From assembly GCA_003342895.1 (NCBI GenBank), contig PTFA01000055.1:2636021-2700020 (forward strand): a DNA stretch of 64,000 bases, given 5' to 3'. Below are positions 25,680 through 36,462 of the stretch, piece after piece. Made by a program: the position numbers and the translations under genes. Every line of letters starts with the position of its first letter. Position 1 is the stretch's first letter. The notes beneath the pieces are model-generated. The model did no database searches. It saw only the letters and a program-made list of their open reading frames with translations, and was not told where the DNA came from. The DNA is from Casuarius casuarius. Lineage: Eukaryota; Chordata; Aves; Casuariiformes; Casuariidae.

Positions 25680-25980
25680 ATTTATTGATTTAAGAGCTGC
25701 AAAACTGCAGAATCCGGGGAAGAACTATTGTTAAATGACTACAAGGGGCATATGAGCATGGAGGTTGTTTGATTTGCATTTTGACCGGTTCAAAAAATCA
25801 TTCCATCACTTTCAATTATAAGCAAGATACTCCGTTCATTTGTGCGAGTCTACAAGCATAATGCTAGTGGCTTCATGGTGAAAAGCTATTCTGAGTTTCT
25901 TAAACAAAGCCTTAATGATATATGGCTGCCAAAGTTAGCTGTTTCACAGCTGTAATAGCACACTGTGGGCTGCGTGGCAG
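25680..25980. promoter_or_regulatory. Possible conserved non-coding element
   Basis: A stretch without coding potential, repeats or simple sequence but dense in homeodomain/POU-like motifs: GATTTGCAT (octamer-like), CAATTATA, TAATGATAT and TTATTGATTT. This look is common in vertebrate non-coding enhancers. It is an inference from motif texture only. Confidence 0.15.
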
Positions 25981-26740
25981 CCAAGCTGTCTTTGTTGCTG
26001 TATTAAGTGAGGTGCGAGTGCCTGGAATGCTACAGGGAGCAAGCAGCCATCGTGGGTGGCAGCTGCCTTCGGAGTCCTTGAAAGGATACGCTGTGATAAC
26101 TTGATAAGGTGTTTGCATGTGTTAGAGGGCATGACATCCACACAAGGCTGGGTGATTAGAGCACAATTTTCTTTGGACGCCTGACACTCAAAACTGCATA
26201 GAAATTGGGTGGAAAATATGAAATGCAGTGTTTTTTTCACAGTACTCTATTTCATGAGAAGTAACCTCCCTGCTAATGTTTGATTCAATGAACATGTTTA
26301 TGCAGAGCTTGTTATATTCTTTTAAACTGCAATCAGCTTTACCAATCAGGATACATCACAGTTTGTTAGAAATTTTGACAGTTGGGACAATTTGACACTG
26401 GGACTTGGGGTGACATTCCCAGTTTGGGGGCTGCTCTCTGTAGTGCTAGTGTAAATCAGCAGGAATTCCACTGAAGTTATTTCAGTGTAAATATGGGGTT
26501 TGTGAGATGAGTCTCAGTCATGCTGCTCTTACTCTTTGCATCCATGTGGAACTAAACTCTCCGGGTAGCATGACAATGTGACCAATGCAGATGGCATTCT
26601 CCCCCTTCTCCCCTTGTTCATATGTTTCTTAAACAAAGTTTGCTGAATGTAAACCATAAGAGAACCTCTTTATATAAAGGAAAGACACAAAATAAGGTCT
26701 TGTCATAATGAAATGCTCTTCTCTGTCTCCTCGTTGACAG

Positions 26741-26774
26741 CTGAAAGCCCCATCAGACCATCCTTACCACTCAG
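26741..26774 (+). other. Candidate mini-exon with strong splice sites
   Basis: A 34-nt segment lies between a strong acceptor (pyrimidine-rich TTCTCTGTCTCCTCGTTGACAG) and a near-consensus donor (ACTCAG|GTAAGG). It could be an untranslated or long-non-coding RNA exon, or a coding micro-exon. No neighbouring exon could be assigned. Confidence 0.2.
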
Positions 26775-26809
26775 GTAAGGTACCACTGAGGTACCACTCA
26801 GAAGTTCTT
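26765..26809. repeat. Short tandem repeat over the donor site
   Basis: The motif TACCACTCAG/TACCACTGAGG occurs three times in 45 bases (tACCACTCAGGTAAGG, tACCACTGAGG, tACCACTCAG). The donor-like GTAAGG of the candidate mini-exon falls in the first copy. Confidence 0.6.
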
Positions 26810-28569
26810 GTTAGGTTGCTGTGTTTCTAGTTCATCAGTACCAGGCAGAACAGCTTATTTTTTTAAGTACATAGGATTCTGTTTCTAAGGGTTTATGGTA
26901 GTCTGCCTGAGGGTGATTCTCCCCTCAGTCACATCAGTCTGTGGAATTACATTAGCGCAAGGGGGTGAGAAGCAGGACCCATATATAGTGTGAATACTGG
27001 CATTCCCTGGAGAGGGGTAAACATGCCCAGCTTCTTAAAATTGCCTGTAGTCAGTCAGAGGTACTGTGGATGCATTTTCCAAATAACTGAGAAAGCTGAT
27101 TTTAACATGGGTATGTTTTTTAGAAATGGGGATTACACCATATGACTGACTGGTATTCTGAATTGAGATGTGTATTCCACAGTGATATAGTATTTTAAGA
27201 CTGTATCCTGCCCTTGATGAACAAACAGAATACATAATATGAACAGGATTTAGTTCCATTTCCTCTTGGTGAAACCCTGTAGCTCATGCATACAAGTTCT
27301 TGAGGCTTTTTTCCCCACATTTGTCTAAATTCCACTGGTGTTATTGAGTTATGAAAGCTTATCCAGAAGAAAATAAACTCTTTAGTGATTGAGTTGTTAT
27401 GAAAGATTAAGTGATTTAATTTTATAATTAAACTAGGGATCCAAGCCAAGTATGTCTGGTTCTGAGATAAACACAGATACTGAACACGTTATCGATATCA
27501 GTGAACCATTTCCGTGGTAAGAACCTGAGATGAGTGATTTGGACTGCAGTACACGTAGCTTGTAGCAAAATCTGTAGTGCTCAAACTTGATGAGGCAAAA
27601 GCACATCTTGCATGCGACTGTATTTGGGTTTCTCATTATATTTTGCTAATAGAAAATACAAAATCCCTCCGAGAAATCTCCAACAAGAGAGGATACTGTA
27701 AACCCCAACCACTGGTAAATTGCTCTTTTTGGCTTCAAAACTTACAAAATGCTCCTCTCTTTATCACAGGTAAATCAGGGCCAAACCAATCGCATCTAGA
27801 CTGCTTGTACTTCACCAGATCTTTTCAAAATGTTACTAGAGATTCTCTGTCTATGAGTGACCAAGATCCAGTCGGTGGATAACTCGCAGTAAGGGCACCC
27901 AAGCAAGTTACTGCAAAGTAAGCTGGGGTGTGAACTCACAGCAGTGCCCATGTGCATGTGGTCATTGCACAACGAATGCAGAATACCTTACTCGGTCCTC
28001 ACGCAGAGTAGGAAAAGCAGCTCCATATTTACTGCAGGCTTTTATGGCACATGGAGTGCTATAAATTCACATCTTTCCTTATCTTCCAGTACCTTGTTTT
28101 TATGCCTGTAACCTGAATGCCTTTCCTAGCAGTTTCCTAATCTCATTACTGAAAATGTGGTGTATTGGGTCCCTGACTGCCAGATTATTTCAGGATGCTG
28201 CAGAGAGGGTGTAGCTGAAGTTCTTGGACTCACGCTTGGACACACATGTAAAAATGAATAAACATTGAATTGGGGTTGGATATAGATTAGAAAGCCAACA
28301 ATATAGGGTCAAATTTCCAAAACTCATCCTAGGAAGATCAGAATTCAACACACCTTCCTACTGATGTGTCCTTGCTGCATAATCAAACGGATTGTAGTTG
28401 CGCAGTTGTGAAGAAGCCTTGCATTTAATGAAACTGTTTTCATGCTTCCTGAAGCTGCTTTGGTTCTAAATGTAGGTAATCTGGTACATGAAACATGTAT
28501 TTTTCAATTGCGTCTTCATATCACAAACACTGTAGCTGCATTCAGGAATCAGCTGACTTAACAGTTAGT

Positions 28570-28683
28570 TAACTTTTAACAGGCTATTTCCAACTAGACT
28601 TGCAAGTTCCAGCAATGCACATCTACTGATGCACAATGGAACTTGCAAGTCTAGTGGAAAATACCTCAAGAACTGAAAAGTTA
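28570..28683. ncRNA. Long imperfect hairpin, pre-miRNA-like
   Basis: The arms at 28,585-28,611 and 28,637-28,663 pair in 25 of 27 positions, with 19 consecutive pairs (ACTAGACTTGCAAGTTCCA on the left arm) and a 25-nt loop. Beyond an asymmetric internal loop, TAACTTTT (28,570-28,577) pairs with AAAAGTTA (28,676-28,683), giving a lower stem as in microRNA precursors. Either strand could be transcribed. The arm itself contains the palindrome ACTTGCAAGT. A degraded similar copy lies at 28,794-28,832. It matches no microRNA I recall. Alternatives are a small inverted-repeat element or a palindrome formed by replication slippage. Confidence 0.35.
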
Positions 28684-31600
28684 GGATGTACTAAATTCCT
28701 TCCCTCTTAATAGCTTCACCAATTCCACATTACTTCTAGACAAATACCACAAATTCAAGTTATTTCTTCTTCTACATGACCAGAATACCTGACCTTGCAA
28801 GCTCCACTGCACAGTCCTACCAGTGCATCAGACCTGCGTCAGAACTCATGTGGTTGTTTACAATCTGTTTCTTTCTTCAGTAGTCAGAAGTATGATGGCT
28901 TGGGCAGGCACCGAGTTTCAGTGACTGGCTGGCAGGTCTCCCACGGCATTCAACCCTAAGCTAAAGGTACACCAAGACATGAAAAGCTATTTCTGTTCAC
29001 TGCAGCTATTATAGTATTATTACTATTAAACAGAAGCAGCGAGTTTTCTTGGTAACAGGAAGCGGTGGACTGAGGATCAGCAGTTCAACAAAAGTTCAAG
29101 TGGTTACTCACCTAACATGCACACTGGACCTGAGATGTGGGACTGCTTAGAAATGATAGGTAGACTGAGAAATCAATAAGCAGGTGATGAATCTTGGGTG
29201 CATATTAGATTTATGCATTAAGCCAGCCATCTGGGAACTATTTAAATCAATTCAAATCATTCTGTCAACAGATGAAGATAGCAAGTAATCATTCATGGTA
29301 TGGCTGCTATTCAGAGAGCAGTTGGGTTCCTGTGCTGCCTGTTTCCCCTGTCACATGGAAAACTTCATTCTGAATTTGTGTGGAGAGGCATGAACAGAAA
29401 AATCAACCTTCTGGGAATTTACTTTTTTAATAGCCTGTGAAAAGACTGCTAGAAGTCCTTTTGCGATCCTCCGCTCTCTGATGGCTTTCCCTTGGCCATG
29501 TTCCCCGACTAAGCCAGGTGGCTGTGGGAAAGACAGTTTCATGCTGCTTCCTTCTACATTTAGACATAGCCACAGAGCAAAAGTGATGCTATAAAAAGTT
29601 TTAACTTCAGTGAGAAATTTAAATCTGCCACTTATCTTATAGGGTCCTCTAGAGTGCTGCACTTCCTCCTAAATCCCCCCTTCTCCCCTCACCATTCACA
29701 GAGTCAGAAACAGAGGTTATGCCTAAGCCACACTGAGTTCATTTTGCAAGCCCTTCACATTGAATGCATAAAGTAGTTATAATTTTTTCCTCCAGCTTTG
29801 GAATAGTACCTGAAGTGACAGGTAGAGTCTGTGTTGCAGGGGGTTGGCAGAATGGGGCAGCTGGAGGACTGACAGTGCAAACCCATGTAAGGAGCTATCT
29901 CAGTGCGCACGTGGTGCAGCTCTTGCTTGTAGCAAGAAGCAGGGAGAAAAAGAGTTCATAGATAGGCAAAAGACTTTAGAGAAGACACTCTCTGATTCCC
30001 ACTATGCCACTTTTTTGAGTTGTGCTGTGAAGCCATTTGAATTTTGTGCATATACTGTTTCATTTAGCTCTCAGACTAACTTGCATTCATTTCTAACAGC
30101 AGAATTAAATATGACGTGCTATTAGCTCTTAACCATGTAAATGTGTAAAATGTCCTCACTCTGTAGCCACAGAAGGTTAAATACCTGCCACCTTCTCAAC
30201 TGAAAGAAAAGACTTCTGAGAATTTCTAAGAGGTATCAGAATTGACAGGACTGGACCCAGAGGTTAGGAAGTGGTTCCTTTGAGGGCTCATTTTGGGTAA
30301 TACAGTGTGCAGGATGCTGTCGCTTGTACAGCGTGTGCCTGTACCTCTCCTTCTGTGGCACCTTCATGACCAGTGTTTGTCCCTTTCCCTCTCATGGGTG
30401 AGTGTTAAAGAAAGTGGTCAAGGAAAAGGAACGGCTGACATGAACGAGGCTGCAGAGGATTTACTGTTCGGTTGGAAAGTGACTTTTGAACTGCGACTTT
30501 GTAAGTACCTGGGTGGTCTTGCCTATTAGTGCTTCTAAGAAAAAACGTTGCGGTTCAGAGACAGAGAGAAGTTGAATCCTTGTTTTTTCTGAAACATTTA
30601 AGATGTACTGTTTCAAGCTCTTCAAGACAACTACTTTCTGATGGCACTGTAACATCATTTACAGTATTGCAGCCAAACTAATTTTACTACAATTATTAAT
30701 TGTGTAGGGCTATTCACAGCCTTCCCCACACACCTCAGTTATTTGCATTCCAGAGACTCAAACTGGATTCCAGATTGCAATTTTGTTTTTCAAACAACAG
30801 GAGACCAAAACACATTTGGAGATTCACCATATGCTATGTTCGTCCCTCGTCTATTACTTTTTAAAGCAGCTGCTATCACCAGTACAAGGCTTTCCTGCTA
30901 GGGAGCACATCCAAGCAGTGGTGAGCCTAGACAGCTTTTGTGGTACAGGAATCTAGAAATTCAGCAAAATAGTTTCAGACTATGTTTGTATTGAAACTGG
31001 CTTAACACTGATCATTTTTAAACTGCTATAAATACATGCATCCATATAACTGAGCAGTTAGTAAGTGATCAGCACTCCGCATGGCAAATTTATAAATATG
31101 TTTAGCTCCCTAAATATAATTGGCCATTTTCAGCTATCTTTTCTTTTTTTTTGGAAGTTTTATATGTGAGAGAAGACCAAAGCTCACAACAATGGTGTGA
31201 TGTTGCTATATGCCTTCAGCAACACGAATATTCAGGTGTGATCTTCTGTGTGAGTCATGGGAATCAGCGATGATAACAGGCATTTCACAGAGACGTATCC
31301 ATGCCCAGAAACACCTTCCCTGGGGGATGAAGGAGCTGTGGAAAGAGATGGCAGTGCTGTTCCCGTGAACAGCTGCACTGGCATTATTTTCCAGTGTTTT
31401 GACCAGAAGTCTCAAATGTTCCTGCTAATTTGGAGAGGTGACAATCAATATGGTTGGCCTTGGCATGGCCTTGTCCCCAAAATAATTTACACAAATAATT
31501 TCTACATACTGTCTTTGCAAGGAACAATGCTGGAAAATTCTGGAAAAATAGTTTTGTGAGAGATACTAAGTATATAAATGAGGGACATTTTGACATTGCA

Positions 31601-34600
31601 TAACAGGGACAAGCACTGTTAGTGTTCCCATGGCAGTAGGCAAAGAGAGAATTTAATTCTGCTGAACCTGGAAAAAAAATTATCTTCTTCTAAGACAAGA
31701 GAAAAAGAGAGGACAAAATAGACATATATTGTACCTTTAATGTACATAAATGTGAGGGATTTATTGAAGTCTATATTTCTTTTCTGCCCCCAAAGGATTT
31801 AATTCCATTGTCACAGTTGTTTTGTTTCGCAGCTAAGGTTGTCTTGGTTATGAGCCTGCAATTCAGTCTCCTGTAATGAACCAACATTCACTCAAAGTGA
31901 TGTCTGTAAAAAGGTAAATGGGGGTAAAAAGGAGTATGAACGTAGCAGCGAAAACTTCTACTAAGATGTCTCCTGAATGTTGATTACAATTTATCATTAT
32001 TCTTCCATATCTAGCTAATAGATACATCATTTCCCGAGGTTACTATTCTATATTGATTTCTCAATCATATTGTTTTTTTTCTGGAGGGATGTTATTAGAG
32101 TGTTATGGTCAAGAAATAACACCTTCCCTTGCCCTGGATACTACTTTGTTGTCACTTGCTAGGGGTGGCATTCATGTGTTGCCTGTTAACTGTGCTGTTC
32201 GAATACTTCACGCTTCTGTGTAGCAACTCTGGCAGATTTCAAGGTCCTTTAGAAGAAGGCAGCTACTTACCCCCCTATCACACCTACAACAATGCAGATA
32301 AATGTTGCTTTCAATTTCTACTGGAAACTGAGATTAAAAAATACTATGTATTTTTAAAAAACAAGATTTGTCTTTCTTGCCATTCCCATTCCCTCAGATA
32401 CGTAAGTTTCTTGTATATTTTTTACACTATTGACATTTGCACTTTTTTCTGATGAGGAATGAATTGTCTTAATTCATCAAAATAGTGGCTGTAATAAGGG
32501 TAATTGCAAATGAAGTATTTTTTATCACCGAAGGGCAAATCATTCTAGCTACCTACAATAACTATGTTTCAACATAAGCAATTAATTTACATTAAAAACT
32601 TAGTTTATATAAGACAGGATTTTTCATTTTAGCTAAATGGTTTGGTTGTGACAGCAGATGCTGCTATTAAATATGTGCAGTTTATCCATTGAGAAAGTAA
32701 AAGATATTCCTTCTGCTACTGTTTGGATATATAAGCAATAGCAGAAAATAAATATCTAACTAAGCTACACTCACAAAAGTGAAATAAGTGAAGTCACTCT
32801 TCCATATTTTTATGAGTGCTTCAACATAAGAGAATAAATCTATATCGAAACATCATAAAAAATGTCTCACTCTTATTTGATATTGCTATACAAGTAAACA
32901 ATCCCAAGGTAAGTCTGGGCAGAGCCTTTCCAGCAGAACGCAGAAGGAAAGAACACGCAGGAACTTCTTGTAGCCCAGAGATATGAATTTATGTTTATGG
33001 GCCTGGCTGAAGATAATCTATTTAAAGAAGGCATCTGGTAGTTAAGTATGAAGTGAGATCATCCAACTTCAGGTATGCAGAAACCATGGCAAAATAGCCA
33101 CAAGGACTTGTGCTAAGACACAACTTCCCTAGGGGCAACAGGGTTCTTATTTCCCGGAGTAAGTGAGGGCAATTTGTCAGCTGGACATGTGTAAGTAAGC
33201 AAGTTCCATTCCCCTTTGTCTTGCACTTTTTCACAGGAAGGAAAAGAGAAATATTGTCTTCACGAGTAACAATTCCAGTTGCCTTGTTACGGTACGTATA
33301 TCACTGTGCCAAAAGCTTGTGCAAAAATGCGTGGCCAGAAGCTGCTAATTTAAGGGGCCTGGAGGGACAGATGGGAGACTCTTAGTCTTCATAAACCCTG
33401 TAGAAGCTTAATCTTCTAATGTTTGTAAGCCTGCACATCAAACACATGTTTCTTCGATTGCTTTCCATCCTAGAAAATGTGTGGTAATGAAGATGCCTGA
33501 CTCATTTATTACTAATAGCAAAGAATGTGTAACTGGCAAATGTATTGCTGCCGCGATTCACATCTACTTCAGGCAGCCTTCTGCAGAGATGCCTGAGTTA
33601 GCCCTGAGTGAGCTGGTTCACGCTGCTGGGTGCAGGAGAGCTGCGGTAGCTCAGTGCTTTTCCTAGGCCATCAGGACTTCTCTGCAACGCCCTGCACTGT
33701 GCCACGCAGAGTGTTCAGGTCCGTGTCCAGGTCCAGCCAGCAGCAGTATCTCTCAGAGATGTGTCTGAGTATGACTTGGAAGTACACTCCATGCTCTGAG
33801 ATTTTAAAGTGAACTATCTAAACTAGTCCTATTTCTACATGAAAGACAGAAAATTCTGCCTCCTCAGTTCCTTCTGGCCACTTAATCTGTAGTAAATGTA
33901 GTTTATTTAAGCTGTAGCTGAGCTTTAATCATGGCTCCAGCATGGTGCACGGGGAGGAGGCAGGTTTCGTGAGATGCTTCTGGCTCTTTCTTTCTGCACT
34001 GGTACTTGTGGTGCCAGCCACAGTCACAAGATCCCACAAGGGCCCTAGCTGCTCTATTCAATACACTTTTTTTCATTTGCACATTCAATCACTCGCACTG
34101 GTACTGAGCATGGCTTTAGGGGGCCCTTTTATGTCACAGCTTTATGCAGGGTTGCTCTCCATTCCCATGTCACATTGCTATTATGGTTTTCTTCCCGGCA
34201 TTTCCTGGGGCTGTGTCAGTCCTGCCCTTGCAGTGGCTTTGCTGAAACACCATTTTGTACTACTATATTGTGGTTGGCCTGAAGGATCTTCTCAGACCTG
34301 TCCTCGTTTAGTGATCTGAAAGTAGCACCTTAAATTTCCCTTAAATCCTCGAGAATCATGACCATCCTGGTACTCCCAGCAAAGTGCTATATGGAGATGG
34401 CGGAGAAGAAATTCAATGTGATAGCTTCAATGGTCTGGGCAGAAAAGAAAACTGCTGTCAAGTGAGAAATTCTGAGGTTCTGACATTGTATTATTTCCCC
34501 AAACTGGGTCAAAAAATGACATTCTCTATTATTCTCCTCATGAAAGAAAATATTTGTTTCTAAAAGTGGAACTGAAATGGCTATCTTTGACTTTACCGTT

Positions 34601-36020
34601 AGCATCTCTGACACAACGTATTGTAGAGAAATGAAAGTTGCTATGCTGGCATAAAATGTTCTGGTTTCTTGAAAACGAAGTATTTCTGTCACCTCCTAGG
34701 ACTGGCATTATTCACACATTCTTGTGGAACATCTCAATTCAGTGCTGCTTCAATAACATTCACAAATGGAAAACCACTGTCAGAAAATTTTCAGCCATGG
34801 TTAACCATCAATATCTCCTGTTGATTAAGGATTCTTTGACTCCAACCAAGGCTTTGTTGGATTTAATATACTTTCATCTGAAGACAAATGCACATGAAAG
34901 AGCCTAAGTCTTTAATTCGTTGTCTAGAGGCATTTCATACTACCAAACCACCCTGTCACTCTCCTCCTTCAGGTCTGTCATTTGTTTCTCTTTTTAATAT
35001 TTTAAGCAGGGAGCACTTCTGGAGGTGGTGCCTCATACAGGCCAAGATTTCCAGGAGATTATGGAGATTTCAAAAGATTATGGAGAGCAAATGACAAATA
35101 TCTTAACATGATGGGATTTTCAGTAGGTGTTCTGCACTTCAGGACAAGTAAGATAGCTAAACTGAGCCCACAAAAATCAAAACATTGTACTGTATTCAGC
35201 TTTTTAAGTCTTGGATGATCATTACTCTGTTGCAAATCCAAAACAAATCCTCAGAATTCATTTGGGCTATGCAGAAACAAAATTTGTGATAATTTCAACC
35301 CTCGAAATGTCACTATTCTGCTGACATAAAGAATAGACACCTGTCCAAGAGGAAGTACTGTTTCTTGTAGTCACTAGAAGAGGTGGCTGATAGCAATCCC
35401 TGCAAGAACAGAAATTTGATTTCAGCCACAGCTAGTTGCTTTAGGAGATGATGGCATTTTGCTGGCCAACATCAGTGCTGTGAAAAGGGGAGATCCTGCT
35501 TGGAGTGCGTAATAATTCTGCACTGTTTCTTAATGTGAGTCAGGCGCATTCAGATTTCTGGCGTGAGCTGATGTTCTCCCAGAAGGTCTATTCTAAGCTC
35601 CCTGTGCAATGAAATAAGAGCTGTGCATATGTCAGTGTATTAAAGGTTCTGCATGCTGTGAAACCCAGTTAAGGAAGTTTCTCACAGGCTCTCCACGTTT
35701 TTATATTTGGAGCTCCAGCAACTCTGCAATGGCACAAGAGTCTGATGAGAAGCATGGCTTTGATTTTAGCTGACAAGTAATAGAGGTTTAAGCCAAATTT
35801 ACCTCTCTTTAAGTATAATTTATTAGCAGATTGCTGTTCACTCTTGTTATTTCAATGCCGCAGACTTTAAGAGCATCAAATCAAATATCAGGAGCTGCAC
35901 AATTATGAACTCTTACTGGAATTTAAAACACTTCCAAATAATTAAAGGGTGGATGTTCAGGATGATGCTGTAGTACAGATCACAAATAATGGAGTATAGG
36001 GAATTATCTCAGAGACTGGA
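28684..36020. other. Unique sequence, no recognised genes
   Basis: About 7.3 kb of AT-rich DNA. No repeat family, structured RNA or protein family was recognised. The 125-codon frame at 33,942-34,319 and the 101-codon minus frame at 34,387-34,692 show no domain. A pyrimidine-rich minus-strand acceptor-like site (TTTTCTTTTCTGCCCAG) is at about 34,433-34,449. Confidence 0.5.
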
Positions 36021-36060
36021 TTATAGAGAGCATAGACTATGTTTATAGATAGCATAGACT
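36021..36060. repeat. Direct repeat of 18 bases
   Basis: TTATAGAGAGCATAGACT (36,021-36,038) is repeated with one change at 36,043-36,060 (TTATAGATAGCATAGACT), with a 4-base spacer. Confidence 0.75.
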
Positions 36061-36070
36061 TACTGCTCAC

Positions 36071-36173
36071 CTTGAACTAATGTAAGCATACAGCTCCAGA
36101 ATTCCTCTTTCATTTTCAGTGTTGATTAACAACAGTTCATCCAAGCATATTTTCCCCAGAAACAGCTTTTCAG
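36071..36173 (-). other. Weak candidate exon, minus strand
   Basis: On the minus strand a segment of 103 nt ends at a good donor (TTCAAG|GTGAGC) and starts after an acceptor-like GTTGTTCAG. One frame is open through it and includes LGKICLDELLLINTENERG. The acceptor is mediocre and no family was recognised. It could belong with the 39.2-kb candidate on the same strand. Its ends are not in an obviously matching phase, so the link is unproven. Confidence 0.12.
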
Positions 36174-36334
36174 CTGAACAACAGCTTGATTGACCAATAT
36201 GTGTTAGAAGACAATTGCTCCATGTCAAAAGGCCTTTAGCGTCACGTGAGACAAGGCATGCTGCTGCTATATGCATGTTTGCTGATATTTTATAATAAAT
36301 ATTTCCAGATCCTTCTGTTTATTTGCTTTTGCAG

Positions 36335-36462
36335 CTTCATCACATCATGCGGTGGAAGACTCTGCAATATCAGAACTGGACACTGAAAGGCTTCATGCAG
36401 AAAAAGAAGAGACAATAAAGCAAAATCGTCATCACGCTGTCCTTTCACATGTCTCAAACTGA
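36335..36462 (+). other. Candidate terminal coding exon, plus strand
   Basis: A strong acceptor (polypyrimidine CCTTCTGTTTATTTGCTTTTGCAG, last base 36,334) opens a frame that runs 42 codons to a TGA at 36,460-36,462. The peptide is polar and acidic-basic mixed, including AISELDTERLHAEKEETIKQ, as expected of a cytoplasmic or coiled tail. An AATAAA hexamer occurs at 36,414. The protein family was not recognised and upstream exons were not found. A 99-codon minus-strand frame overlaps (36,290-36,589), so strand choice is open. Confidence 0.2.

Larger units (their letters stand above)
23578..28569. other. Unique sequence with microsatellites, no recognised genes
   Basis: About 5 kb of mostly unique DNA. 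It includes TG and CT/CA microsatellites (24,669-24,999) and a candidate conserved non-coding stretch (25,680-25,980). It also holds a possible mini-exon at 26,741-26,774. The 139-codon frame at 23,636-24,055 has no recognised domain. Confidence 0.45.
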
